Source: an uncultured Collinsella sp. (lineage in GTDB: Bacteria > Actinomycetota > Coriobacteriia > Coriobacteriales > Coriobacteriaceae). From it: DNA of 28,223 nt. Shown in pieces: positions 7,184 to 14,943 of this stretch (the first letter of the stretch is position 1; every line of letters begins with the position of its first letter). Under the pieces are notes generated by a model. It worked only from the letters and a program-made list of their open reading frames with translations, ran no database searches and was not told the DNA's origin. The position numbers and the translations under genes were made by a program. Location of the stretch: positions 1 through 28,223 of the forward strand of contig CAKUEU010000019.1 in the NCBI GenBank assembly GCA_934646865.1. The letters run 5' to 3'.

Positions 7184-7930
7184 TTACGCCTCCTTTGCGG
7201 CAACATCGGTCACGCCGGGGATCACCTTGGCGCGGGGACGGAGCTTGGAGCGGCGCTCGAGCCATTGGACGAGCAGCGCCAGCGGGAAGCAGATAATAAA
7301 GTACATCGCGCACGCCAGGATATAACCCTGCAGGTAGCCATAGGTCGAGACAAAGCCGTCGGCGTTATACATGAGGTCACCGCCGGCGATAAGCGCAAGC
7401 ACCGAAGTGTTCTTGACCAGGTTGAGTGCCTGGTTGCACAGCGGAGGCAGGATGACCTTAAACGTCTGCGGCAGGATGATGTAGCGGTATGCCTGCACGC
7501 GGCTAAAGCCCTGCGAGAGCGCTGCCTCCATCTGGCCGCGCGGAACCGCCTCGATACCCGTACGGATAACCTCGGACACATAGGCGGCGTGATACAGGCC
7601 AACGCCTAAAAAGCCGAGCGCAAACGAGGAGATGCGCACGGGGTTGTCCGCCCCCGTAATGGCCTGAAGCAGCTGAGGGCCCGCCATGTACATAAAGAAC
7701 ACCTGAACGGGCAGCGGCGTGTTCTGGTAGAACTCAACGTACACGCGGCTAATCGCGCGCAGCACGCGGGAGCGCGTGGTAGAAAACACACCCAGCAGCG
7801 TGCCCAGAATCAGCGAGAGCGCCAAGCCGGCAACCACGACCTGCAGCGTGACGAAAAAGCCATCCCAAAAGCTATCCATCTCGCTAAAGGTCATCTGCCA
7901 TCGCATGGGATCGAGGAGTCCATCGAGCAT
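7184..7930 (-). CDS. Polar amino acid ABC transporter permease (first)
   Basis: A 248-residue permease paralogous to its downstream neighbour. It has FYQNTPLPVQVFF (the family's N/R-T-P-L-x-V-Q), an EAA loop (EAALSQGFSRVQAYRYIILP from residue 135) and a charged C-terminal tail. AGGAAGGA lies about 9 bases before the ATG at 7930. It follows the binding-protein gene after a 113-base gap that contains a strong hairpin. With the second permease, the ATPase and the lipoprotein it forms a complete importer; gene order equals gluA-gluB-gluC-gluD, which makes this gluC-like. Glutamate, glutamine, aspartate or another polar amino acid are all possible. Confidence 0.9.
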   Translation of the reverse strand: MLDGLLDPMRWQMTFSEMDSFWDGFFVTLQVVVAGLALSLILGTLLGVFSTTRSRVLRAISRVYVEFYQNTPLPVQVFFMYMAGPQLLQAITGADNPVRISSFALGFLGVGLYHAAYVSEVIRTGIEAVPRGQMEAALSQGFSRVQAYRYIILPQTFKVILPPLCNQALNLVKNTSVLALIAGGDLMYNADGFVSTYGYLQGYILACAMYFIICFPLALLVQWLERRSKLRPRAKVIPGVTDVAAKEA

Positions 7931-7961
7931 GACGAGCGTTCCTTCCTATCTTTCCTAACAA

Positions 7962-7991
7962 ATCGCCCGGACGCACGGGCATCCGGGCGAT
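7962..7991 (-). terminator. Intercistronic hairpin between binding protein and permease genes
   Basis: ATCGCCCGGA (7962-7971) pairs perfectly with TCCGGGCGAT (7982-7991). On the - strand it is followed by TTTGTTAGG, a weak T-rich tail. This position and form suit partial termination or 3'-end protection, which would keep binding protein in excess over permeases. Confidence 0.7.
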
Positions 7992-8043
7992 ATACGGCCA
8001 TCGCAAGCGCCCATCGCGCTGGTCACGATGAAATGAGCTTACG

Positions 8044-8910
8044 TTAGAGCAGGTCCCACTTGGTGTATTCCTCGTCAAGCCAGCCATCCTCTTTGAGCTT
8101 CTTGACGGTATCATCGACGGTCTTGGACAGGTCGCTGTCCTTCTTGGTGGCCACGCCGTAATCCTGGGCACCAAACTCAACATCGGGCTCGAGGAGCTCG
8201 CAGTCGTCGGTGGTGTAGCCCTTGAGCGTGGAGCGGTCCATGGCGAAGGCGTCGATGTTGCCGGCGTCCAGGGCGCTCTTGATGGACGGGTAGTCCGGGA
8301 ACTCCTTGAACTCGGGCGTGGCATCGGCGTTCTGATCCTTGAGCATCTGAAGCACCAGGTCCTTGGTGGTGGAACCCTGGGAGACGCCGATGATCTTGCC
8401 GTCGAGGTCGGCCATCTTGGTCATACCGGACTTCTTCTTGATCAGGATACCGACGTGATCGGTGCGGTACGGGGTCGAGAAGTCCCAGCTCTTCTTGCGC
8501 TCGTCGGTGATGGTGTAAGTAGCGGCGATGATGTCGAGCTGGTCGTTGTCGATCAGCGGGCCACGGGTCTTGGGCGTAACGTCGGTGAACTCGCAGAGCT
8601 CCTTCTCGACGGCCTCGTCATACGAGACGCCCAGGACGGCAGCGGCGATCTGATAGCACAGGTCGATCTCGAGGCCCTCATACTTCTTGGTCTTGGTGTC
8701 GAGATAGCCGTAGCCGATAACGTCCTTCTTGACGCCGCACTTGAGCTTACCGCGGTCCTTGATGGCGGCGAGCTTGGAGTCGCTGCTGCCGCTGGCGGAA
8801 CCGGACTTGCTATCGCTGCTCGAACCGCAGCCGGAGAGCGTGCCCATGCTGGCAACGCTCAGGATGCCCATACCGGCTACCTGCAAAAACTGACGACGAG
8901 ACATATCCAT
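8044..8910 (-). CDS. Amino acid-binding lipoprotein of ABC importer, Tat-type signal
   Basis: A 288-residue extracellular solute-binding protein (family 3). The ATG at 8910 has GGAAGGGG 8 bases upstream. The signal is MDMSRRQFLQVAG, a twin-arginine (S-R-R-x-F-L) motif, and ends in the lipobox LSGC with Cys28 as the lipidation site; a Ser/Gly/Lys linker follows. The core contains GKLKCGVKKDVIGYGY, YEGLEIDLCYQIA, ITDERKKSWDFSTPY and the hinge region IIGVSQGSTT, all standard for polar amino acid binding proteins. Ligand specificity is not readable; operon order suggests a GluB-like role. Export in the folded state through Tat is inferred from the Arg pair. Confidence 0.9.
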   Translation of the reverse strand: MDMSRRQFLQVAGMGILSVASMGTLSGCGSSSDSKSGSASGSSDSKLAAIKDRGKLKCGVKKDVIGYGYLDTKTKKYEGLEIDLCYQIAAAVLGVSYDEAVEKELCEFTDVTPKTRGPLIDNDQLDIIAATYTITDERKKSWDFSTPYRTDHVGILIKKKSGMTKMADLDGKIIGVSQGSTTKDLVLQMLKDQNADATPEFKEFPDYPSIKSALDAGNIDAFAMDRSTLKGYTTDDCELLEPDVEFGAQDYGVATKKDSDLSKTVDDTVKKLKEDGWLDEEYTKWDLL

Positions 8911-8963
8911 TATTGGTACCCCTTCCACGTGATACGCATTGCAAGGCGACGCAGCCGCCGTGC

Positions 8964-8981
8964 TGCCGAACCCTTTCGGCA
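8964..8981 (-). repeat. Small hairpin between ATPase and binding protein genes
   Basis: TGCCGAA (8964-8970) pairs with TTCGGCA (8975-8981) around a 4-base loop, inside the 126-base gap between the ATPase stop and binding-protein start. No T-run follows. Confidence 0.5.
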
Positions 8982-9036
8982 TATCTCGATGCGGTAAGCC
9001 GCACGCGAAATCAAAAACAAATAAACGGACGAGTAA

Positions 9037-9768
9037 TTAGTGGAGAATCTTGGACAGGAAGTCGCGGCAACGCGGATTCTCCGGATTCTCGAAGAAGTGA
9101 TCGGGTGTGCCCTCCTCCAGGATCTGACCGTCGTCCATAAACACGACGCGGTCGGCCACCTGGCGCGCAAAGCCCATCTCGTGGGTGACGCAGATCATGG
9201 TGATGTTCTCCTGCGCGAGCTCGACCATAACGTCGAGCACCTCCTGGACCATCTCGGGGTCGAGTGCGGAGGTCGGCTCGTCAAAGAGGATGATGGGCTG
9301 CTTGGTGCACAGGGCGCGAGCGATGGCCACACGCTGCTGCTGACCGCCCGAGAGGTTCTGCGGATACTCGCCGGCCTTCTGGGCGAGGCCGACGCGCTCG
9401 AGCGCGGCCATGGCCGTCTTGGTCGCCTCTTCCTTGCTCTTCTTCTGCAGCTTGATGGGAGCAAGCGTGAGGTTGCCGAGCACCGTCATGTTGGGATAGA
9501 GGTTGAACTGCTGGAACACCATGGAGCTGTACTTGCGGGCCATCTCCAGGTGATTCTTCTTGGTGAGCGGCGTGCCGTCGATGATGACCTCGCCCGACGT
9601 GGGCTCCTCGAGGTAATCGACGCAGCGGATGAGGGTCGACTTGCCCGAGCCCGACGGCCCGATGATGACGACCTTCTCGCCAGCCTTGACGGTAAGGTCG
9701 ATGTCCTTCAGAACGTGCAGGTCTCCGAAGTATTTGTTAAGTCCTTTGATCTGAATCATGTCGGACAT
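9037..9768 (-). CDS. Polar amino acid ABC transporter ATP-binding protein
   Basis: A 243-residue ATPase that drives the importer, close to GlnQ/GluA-type subunits. All catalytic motifs are present: Walker [10 protein letters not shown] (37-45), Q-loop VFQQFNLYP, signature LSGGQQQR, Walker [13 protein letters not shown] and the H-loop VTHE. The C-terminus ([25 protein letters not shown]) is typical of the polar amino acid family. AGGAAGGA precedes the ATG at 9768. It is first in the operon, as gluA is in corynebacteria. Confidence 0.95.
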   Translation of the reverse strand: MSDMIQIKGLNKYFGDLHVLKDIDLTVKAGEKVVIIGPSGSGKSTLIRCVDYLEEPTSGEVIIDGTPLTKKNHLEMARKYSSMVFQQFNLYPNMTVLGNLTLAPIKLQKKSKEEATKTAMAALERVGLAQKAGEYPQNLSGGQQQRVAIARALCTKQPIILFDEPTSALDPEMVQEVLDVMVELAQENITMICVTHEMGFARQVADRVVFMDDGQILEEGTPDHFFENPENPRCRDFLSKILH

Positions 9769-9799
9769 GAACGAGTTCCTTCCTAATCTGCCCTAAAAC

Positions 9800-9817
9800 C
9801 GGGGCACTTGCGCCCCG
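9800..9817 (-). repeat. Leader hairpin upstream of importer operon
   Basis: CGGGGC (9800-9805) pairs with GCCCCG (9812-9817). On the - strand it is followed by GGTTTTAGG about 30 bases before the ATPase start codon. It could be a weak attenuator. A possible -10 (TATTAT, - strand, 9846-9851) lies just upstream, without a convincing -35. The rest of 9852-10008 shows nothing I recognise. Confidence 0.4.
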
Positions 9818-10008
9818 AGCCGCTGTAAGCTCTTTTGGGTTTCTCATAATACCGTTTGCATAAACGAGTCGGCCTCAAAACGCCCTGTTGAACCCGTTTA
9901 GAAACCCGAATGTTACAAACGAGATACGCAAACGCCACCTTTTATGCGATGGTGCGGCACGAAATTCGAGTACCCAGCTAAAAATATCCAATACTCGCTA
10001 TCCAAACA

Positions 10009-10077
10009 ACTCATTGGGGACAGACTTAAATGAGTACCTGCTCATTGGGTACTCATTTAAGTCTGCCCCCAATGAGT
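10009..10077. repeat. Long GGGGACAG-family hairpin, 30-bp arms
   Basis: Two 30-bp arms (10009-10038 and 10048-10077) match with a single mismatch and enclose a 9-base loop. The left arm begins ACTCATTGGGGACAGAC, so here GGGGACAG lies inside the arm and not in the loop. ATGAGTACC pairs with GGTACTCAT at the centre. It lies between the importer operon start and the 3' end of the yqeY-like gene. Confidence 0.85.
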
Positions 10078-10094
10078 GAGCATCAGACACAAAA

Positions 10095-10123
10095 AGGGGC
10101 GCGACCACAATGGTCACGCCCCT
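10095..10123 (-). terminator. Rho-independent terminator of the yqeY-like gene
   Basis: AGGGGCGCGACCA (10095-10107) pairs with TGGTCACGCCCCT (10111-10123) with one mismatch; on the - strand TTTTT follows. It lies 28 bases after the stop codon at 10151. Confidence 0.85.
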
Positions 10124-10150
10124 CAACATCTGCTATGCGTCGGTCAGCCC

Positions 10151-10594
10151 TTAGGCAAGCTTGCCGCCGACGATCTTGGCTGCGGCAGGCTTATCGAAGT
10201 TGCCGCCCGTGGCCTTGCCGAGTGCTCCCATGACCTGGCCCATCTGCTTCTTGGAGGTCGCGCCCAGCTCGGCGATAACCTGCTCGATCAGGGCCTCGAG
10301 CTCCTCGCCCGAAACCTGCGCGGGCAGCAGGCTCTCCAGAATCTTGACCTGCTCGGTCAGGTTGTCGGTACGCTCCTGGTCGGTGCCGGCCTTAATGGAC
10401 ATCTCCAGCGTCTCGCTCGTCTGCTTAATCAGACGCTTGATCATGCTGTTGACGTCTTCCTCGGTCACATCGCGGCGCTCGTTGACCTCGATGTTCTTCA
10501 CCTCGGCCTTGACCTGGCGAATGATGGACAGGCGAACCTTGTCCTTAGCCTTCATGGCCGCGATCATTTCCTTCTGCAGCTCTTCGTTGGTCAT
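10151..10594 (-). CDS. GatB/YqeY domain-containing protein
   Basis: A 147-residue single-domain YqeY protein: MTNEELQKEMIAAMKAKDK at the N-terminus, RLSIIRQVKAEVKNIEV and a C-terminal SKKQMGQVMGALGKATGG that matches the tRNA-binding tail of GatB. Family members are thought to have tRNA- or amidotransferase-related roles, but the cellular function is not established. The ATG at 10594 is preferred to an in-frame TTG six bases upstream, because GAGGAGG then has an 8-base spacing. It follows the foldase gene by 54 bases with a hairpin between, probably as one transcript. Confidence 0.9.
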   Translation of the reverse strand: MTNEELQKEMIAAMKAKDKVRLSIIRQVKAEVKNIEVNERRDVTEEDVNSMIKRLIKQTSETLEMSIKAGTDQERTDNLTEQVKILESLLPAQVSGEELEALIEQVIAELGATSKKQMGQVMGALGKATGGNFDKPAAAKIVGGKLA

Positions 10595-10617
10595 CTGCAA
10601 ATCCTCCTCAATAGCGT

Positions 10618-10643
10618 GGGCGGTACTCGTATGAGCACCGCCC
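10618..10643 (-). repeat. Intercistronic hairpin after the foldase gene
   Basis: GGGCGGTACTC pairs with GAGCACCGCCC with one mismatch and a 4-base loop, immediately after the foldase stop codon at 10649. No T-run follows on the - strand, so it is more likely an attenuator or stability element. Confidence 0.55.
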
Positions 10644-10648
10644 CATGA

Positions 10649-11872
10649 TTACTCAGTCGTCGACGAATCGTCGGTCGAACTCTTGGTGACGCCCTTCAGG
10701 CTGACGTTGTACGGCACGTCCTTGGGCATGGGGTTAACGGTGATGTCGGCGTCCTTCTTGTACTGCTCCAGCCACTCGCTATATGCGGTGCTGGCAGCCT
10801 GCGTCTTCACCACGTTGGAGACGTACTTCTTGATGGCTTTGGGTACCTGCTTGATGTCATCGACCTGGTTATCGACGTGGAAGTAGTCGGTGCACTTGAT
10901 GATGTGGTAGCCGTAGGTCGACTCGACGACGTCGCTCACGTCGCCCTTGTTGAGGCCCTCGAGCGCCGTCTGGTAGCTGTCGACAAAGGTGGTGAGCTTG
11001 TCCCAACCCACGTCGCCCTTCTTCTCCTTGGAGCCGGTATCCTCGGAGTACTGCTCCACGGCGTCCTCAAAACTCAGCTCGCCGGAGTTGATCTTGTCCA
11101 GGCACTCCTGCGCCTTGGCCTTGGCGGCTGCCTTGTCCTCCTCGGAGGCGTCGGAATCGACCTTGATCAGGATGTTCGACGAACGGCGGGCGTCGTTGTA
11201 GCTGGACAGGTTCTCGTTGATGTAATCGACGATCTCGCTGTCCTTGGGCTTGCTGGTGGGCGCCACGGCATCCTTGAGCTTCTGCTGCGCCAGGCTCTCC
11301 TTGAGCGAATCCTTGTAGGTGTCCTCGGTATAGCCGTAGGTCTTGAGGGTCTTCTTAAAGGTCTTGGCGCCGCCCGCGCTCTTGCAAGCGTCCTTCCAAG
11401 CCTTCTCGACTTCCTCGTCCGACACCGTCACGCCGTTTTCCTTCTGCGCCTGCTGAAGCAGAATCTGCTGCGTGTAGGAATCGATGAGCTGCTTGCGGTA
11501 CTTCTTGGGCGTGAGGTCGTTGTCGACCAGATACTGCGCCCAATCCTCGTCCTTGGTGTAGCCGTAGGACGTGCGCATGCTCATGATCTGCTTGGTCACG
11601 GTGTCCTCGGTGAGGTTGGTTCCGTTGATGGTGGCAGCCACGCCGCCGGTGAGCTTGTAGCCCGAGCCGGTGTCCTCGGCTTGCGACATCAGGCCGGAGC
11701 ACGCCATGGCCGAGACGGAAAGCAGCATCGCCAGCACGCCGATGACCACCAGGACGATCTTGACGGTCTTGGACACGTAGGTCTTACGCTGCTTCTTGCG
11801 AGAGCTGGAGGCGGCGCGAGCCTGCTGCTCGGGCGTCGGCGCGGCCTCGGGGTTCTTTTTCTTGTTTGCCAT
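10649..11872 (-). CDS. PrsA/SurA-like extracytoplasmic foldase with divergent parvulin domain
   Basis: A 407-residue membrane-anchored chaperone. A basic N-terminus (1-35) leads to a hydrophobic anchor (about 36-56). Cys58 follows VSAMA, a poor lipobox, so uncleaved anchor and lipoprotein are both possible. Residues ~75-225 are a SurA_N-like chaperone region. Residues ~228-330 form a parvulin (PPIC) domain, with GELSFEDAVEQYSEDTGS and VVESTYGYHIIKC clearly recognisable. The first catalytic-site His of parvulins (H-I-L) is Asn233 here (SSNILIK); the second, His323, is kept. Folding of secreted or wall proteins is the family role. AAAGG precedes the ATG at 11872. Confidence 0.88.
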   Translation of the reverse strand: MANKKKNPEAAPTPEQQARAASSSRKKQRKTYVSKTVKIVLVVIGVLAMLLSVSAMACSGLMSQAEDTGSGYKLTGGVAATINGTNLTEDTVTKQIMSMRTSYGYTKDEDWAQYLVDNDLTPKKYRKQLIDSYTQQILLQQAQKENGVTVSDEEVEKAWKDACKSAGGAKTFKKTLKTYGYTEDTYKDSLKESLAQQKLKDAVAPTSKPKDSEIVDYINENLSSYNDARRSSNILIKVDSDASEEDKAAAKAKAQECLDKINSGELSFEDAVEQYSEDTGSKEKKGDVGWDKLTTFVDSYQTALEGLNKGDVSDVVESTYGYHIIKCTDYFHVDNQVDDIKQVPKAIKKYVSNVVKTQAASTAYSEWLEQYKKDADITVNPMPKDVPYNVSLKGVTKSSTDDSSTTE

Positions 11873-11939
11873 GTTTGGCCTTTCGCATCACGAATCGAAC
11901 AAACGCCATTGTGTCACAACGCAGCCCCCGCGGCACGCC

Positions 11940-12004
11940 TGGTGCAACGGGGACAGGTTAATCTGCACCATTTTGGTGCAAAGGGGACAGGCCTAACTGC
12001 CACC
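11940..12004 (+). repeat. Tandem GGGGACAG-core hairpins
   Basis: Two consecutive units lie 34 bases apart. Unit 1 (11940-11970) is TGGTGCA, then GGGGACAGG in the loop, then TGCACCA. Unit 2 (11974-12004) is TGGTGCA, then GGGGACAGG, then the imperfect TGCCACC. The second abuts the stop codon of the PTS IIA gene at 12005. The stem is unrelated to the CCACCAC stem of other copies. No clean T-run is present. Confidence 0.75.
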
Positions 12005-12472
12005 TTAGAAGTGGCGGCGGATGGCGTCGACCATGCCCTGGGGCGTGGTCTGGCCGAGCACATCGGCTGCGGCGTCGGCGTCCATAAAGATGTTCATGAG
12101 CGCTTGCAGCGCCTCGACCTGGCCGCCCGGCTCGGAAATACCCAGGTTGACGATGATCTGCGCCGGCACCGGAGCGCCCATGCCCGCCATCGCGTTAAAC
12201 GTCACAGGCGCGGCAGGCTTTACCACGGCAATATAGGGCTTAGTCACAAACCCCGGGTCGGTATGCGGGATAGCGATGTTAGCCGCCGGCATGGCAAGCC
12301 CCGTGGGATAGGCGCCCTCGCGCGTGCGGACGGCGTCAAGCCAGCCCTCGGCAATGTAGCCGCGCGGGGCAAGCTCGTCCTCGAGCAGCGCAAACACCTC
12401 ATCCGGCGACGCACACTCCCAATCAAAAAACACCAGCTCAGGCGTAAAAAGCGCTTCGTTATTACCAGACAT
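12005..12472 (-). CDS. Orphan PTS EIIA component (fructose/galactitol-type IIA-2 fold)
   Basis: A 155-residue PTS_EIIA type-2 domain. The phosphate-accepting His is His70 in ANIAIPHTDP, the classical family motif; GYIAEGWLDAVRTREGAYPTG before it and the C-terminal helices also fit. EIIA passes phosphate from HPr to an EIIB. No EIIB, EIIC, EI or HPr is encoded nearby, so it may serve a distant transporter or act as a regulator. The ATG at 12472 has AAGGAGG about 6 bases upstream. It lies 30 bases downstream of the AlbA_2/HATPase gene in the same direction, likely co-transcribed. Confidence 0.88.
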   Translation of the reverse strand: MSGNNEALFTPELVFFDWECASPDEVFALLEDELAPRGYIAEGWLDAVRTREGAYPTGLAMPAANIAIPHTDPGFVTKPYIAVVKPAAPVTFNAMAGMGAPVPAQIIVNLGISEPGGQVEALQALMNIFMDADAAADVLGQTTPQGMVDAIRRHF

Positions 12473-12502
12473 AAGCCGCCTCCTTCTTTTCATTTCCTGT
12501 CT

Positions 12503-13969
12503 TTAGGCCCAATACGGAATATACCTTTTGTATTTGGAGCCCGCGTCCTCATCCTCTTCCTTTATCAACGCCTCTTCCAGGCACTCTTTGATTAGACGAG
12601 ACATCGCCACCGTGTTTTTCTTTTCATCAGAAAGTCCAAAACGCACTCGCAGCGACTGATTGCTCATCGACTCGCCCTGGGCGTACAAAAGACAAGCATG
12701 CCAGTACACGGCATTTTTTCGTTCGCTTTTTTTCATTCGAGTATACGGACATTCGCAATAGAGCGTCACGAGCGTTCCCAGCCCGCCCTCACTCTTGATA
12801 ACCGGTGAAGGCATACCCGCCTTTTCAAGCGAATCGACGATTAAGTCCCAGCCCGTACCGCCTTCTTCGCAAAGATCCATTTGGCGCATAAGGGACGCCA
12901 TCATCGAATTGCGCGTTTTCGGCTGAGCGTTGAGCACTCGTTCTGCCGGAATAAGCGTTGTCCCGGGATTGGAAAACTCAATGCGATTGTCGTAAATCGC
13001 AACAAGAGGCCCCGCCGTATTGTCAGCAATGTCTTGATGAATCACGGCGTTTGATAGTAACTCGCGAATCGCCCTTTGAGGATAAGCCGTCTGAATGCGT
13101 CGAAATGCGCCATCCAGTGCCTCAACAGCAGGAATCATCGACATGACCAGCTGTTCAGCCTGAGGGAGCGCCAAAGCGTAACCCTTGTCGATTTCAGTAT
13201 CCCCGACAATGTCAAAACTGCCTTTTCCCGCATATCGCACGATTCGCAGCATGCGTTTCCTGAGCTCCGGATAGCGAGAGAGCTTTTTTCCCACCAGGAG
13301 CATTCCCAAGCGCGTCACGCTATATCGGCCGTTATCTTGACGATGAATCAGCTCTTGTTCACAAAAAGCAAGCATCACTCCGTCCAGATCGACAGGTCTT
13401 CTCAATCTGCACAGCTCAAAATAAGCATCAACATCCAGTATCTCGGCGACCTCTTGAGGAGTCAGGCCCCTCTCGACCACAGTGAGCTCCGCATTTCCCG
13501 CTTGCAGACGCCGCCACAGTTCGGCTTCTCGCTCACTACCGGGAACCAATTCTGCCGTCGAGGAACCCTCGCGAATATAGGCAGTCTTATCGAAATAAAC
13601 CGGCTGTGCGCTCGCGGCGTGCACTTTCAGCACCACAAAGTGCTTTGCCTCATGATCAATAACCGCAAACTCGTAATTCGCATTGTTTGAGAGCGCAAGC
13701 TTGAGCCACATCAAAAGCTCTTGGTTTCCCTTACCCTTTGCGTGATATGGGTTGAATTGGGTGCCCACAAGCTCATGAGTGCCGTCGCTCACGCCCCAGA
13801 TCTTATATGCACATGCGCGGCCGCAGTAAGCGGCAGCATTGGCGAGCGCCGAGATGTCACGCCCCGTTCTAACGGGGTCGCTATTGCCCTCTTTAAACTC
13901 AAGCCACTCGGTTTCATCAGGATAGCCGATAAGTGAATAAATCAGCTCCATGCCATCTGCTTCACCCAT
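12503..13969 (-). CDS. AlbA_2 / HATPase_c_4 ATP-binding regulator-like protein
   Basis: A 488-residue protein of the family often annotated 'ATP-binding protein' or 'RecG-related regulator'. Residues ~15-125 are an AlbA_2 (Schlafen-like) domain: ETEWLEFKEG, then DISALANAAAY and YIREGSSTAE. Residues ~300-400 form a GHKL-type HATPase_c_4 domain: AIRELLSNAVIHQDI (N-box), DNRIEFSNPG and GGTGWDLIVDSLEKAG. The C-terminus looks like a winged helix (SMSNQSLRVRFGLSDEKKN). Regulatory or stress functions are suspected for the family; none is proven. AAGGAGG is 8 bases before the ATG at 13969. Base use is visibly less GC-rich than in the neighbouring genes, suggesting horizontal acquisition. Confidence 0.85.
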   Translation of the reverse strand: MGEADGMELIYSLIGYPDETEWLEFKEGNSDPVRTGRDISALANAAAYCGRACAYKIWGVSDGTHELVGTQFNPYHAKGKGNQELLMWLKLALSNNANYEFAVIDHEAKHFVVLKVHAASAQPVYFDKTAYIREGSSTAELVPGSEREAELWRRLQAGNAELTVVERGLTPQEVAEILDVDAYFELCRLRRPVDLDGVMLAFCEQELIHRQDNGRYSVTRLGMLLVGKKLSRYPELRKRMLRIVRYAGKGSFDIVGDTEIDKGYALALPQAEQLVMSMIPAVEALDGAFRRIQTAYPQRAIRELLSNAVIHQDIADNTAGPLVAIYDNRIEFSNPGTTLIPAERVLNAQPKTRNSMMASLMRQMDLCEEGGTGWDLIVDSLEKAGMPSPVIKSEGGLGTLVTLYCECPYTRMKKSERKNAVYWHACLLYAQGESMSNQSLRVRFGLSDEKKNTVAMSRLIKECLEEALIKEEDEDAGSKYKRYIPYWA

Positions 13970-13988
13970 TGAGCCAACCTCCTTGCGC

Positions 13989-14030
13989 TCTATTTTGATA
14001 ACAAGATGTTAAATAGATGATAAATAGAAT
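13989..14030 (-). promoter_or_regulatory. AT-rich promoter/operator region of the AlbA_2 gene
   Basis: TAAATAG occurs at 14010-14016 and again at 14021-14027, 11 bp apart (one helix turn); an inverted CTATTT lies at 13989. This AT-rich patch is the likely promoter of the gene at 13969. The repeat spacing suggests a protein-binding site, perhaps for autoregulation. The remaining stretch to 14190 shows nothing I can identify. Confidence 0.4.
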
Positions 14031-14194
14031 TATGCCTAATTTGAAGCAGAAGGCCAAGATTTCTGATTGTTTTCCCAGTTAATCTCAAGGCCGAAAGCTT
14101 CGTCCTCCACACAAGAGACGATTGCTGTAATTGACAGGCAAGAAGAGCTAACTACTCAATTCCAACTAAACCAGGCGACACATAGTGCAATAAA

Positions 14195-14233
14195 AAAGGC
14201 GGTTAGACGTATTCGCTACGCCCAACCGCCTTT
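14195..14233 (-). terminator. Terminator of the purFMN operon
   Basis: AAAGGCGGTT (14195-14204) pairs with AACCGCCTTT (14224-14233); on the - strand the stem runs into TTTTTTA. It lies 11 bases after the purN stop codon. Confidence 0.85.
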
Positions 14234-14244
14234 ACATTGAGTAA

Positions 14245-14943
14245 TTATTTCGCAGGATCCACGGCGACCTTGCCGCTGTCCAGCACGTGGACGCGACCGT
14301 CGGCGAGCATCTGCACGACCTCGGGATACAGCACATGCTCGATCGCGTGGATGTGCTCCTCGAGCGTATCGACATCCCAGCCCTCCTCGACAGCCAGCGC
14401 GCGCTGGGCGATGATGGGGCCGTTGTCGTAGATCTCGTTGGCAAAGTGCACGGTCACGCCGGTCACCTTGACGCCGCGAGCAAACGCGTCGTCAATCGCA
14501 TGGGCGCCAGTAAAGCTCGGCAGCAGCGCTGGATGCAGATTGACCACACGATTGGGGAACGCCGCCAGCAGCGGTGTGTGAACCATGCGCATGTAGCCGG
14601 CCATGACCACGTACTCGCAGCCGCGCTCGAGCAGCTCATGCGCGATGATCTCGTCGGCGGCGATGGGATCGGCGTACACATCCTTGGACAGCGTGAGCGT
14701 CTGGATACCCGCACGTTCGGCACGCTGCAGACCCTTGGCCGAAGGACGGCTCGACACCACGAGCCCAATCGAGGCGTTGAGCTTGCCGGCAGCGATCAGG
14801 TCGATCAACGCCTGCAGATTGGTACCCGAACCGCTGATGAGCACGCCAATCTTGAGCGGCTCGGCCGTATCGGTGCCGGTCGGACGGGTGTAGGGATCCC
14901 AGGTCAGGCCCTCGGCAGCAGTCGTCTGCTCGTTAGCGCTCAT
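14245..14943 (-). CDS. purN: Phosphoribosylglycinamide formyltransferase
   Basis: Transfers a formyl group from 10-formyl-THF to GAR in purine synthesis. The core starts near residue 31 with KIGVLISGSGTNLQALID; the active-site region reads NLHPALLPSFTGAHA (Asn and His catalytic), and the later Asp is in YDNGPII. The 232 residues include an extra ~30-residue N-terminal tail compared with typical ~200-residue enzymes. The start overlaps the end of purM by 11 bases (ATG at 14943, purM stop at 14933-14935), and no strong ribosome-binding site is seen, so translation is probably coupled. Confidence 0.95.
   Translation of the reverse strand: MSANEQTTAAEGLTWDPYTRPTGTDTAEPLKIGVLISGSGTNLQALIDLIAAGKLNASIGLVVSSRPSAKGLQRAERAGIQTLTLSKDVYADPIAADEIIAHELLERGCEYVVMAGYMRMVHTPLLAAFPNRVVNLHPALLPSFTGAHAIDDAFARGVKVTGVTVHFANEIYDNGPIIAQRALAVEEGWDVDTLEEHIHAIEHVLYPEVVQMLADGRVHVLDSGKVAVDPAK

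Noticed and set aside
5396..7609. Long + strand frame of about 737 codons
   Set aside because: Overlaps the 3' end of the LuxR gene and runs antisense to the kinase-like and permease genes; no recognisable domain.
12503..13969. RecG helicase
   Set aside because: Proteins with these domains are often misannotated as RecG-like, but no helicase motifs are present; the sequence fits AlbA_2 plus HATPase_c_4.
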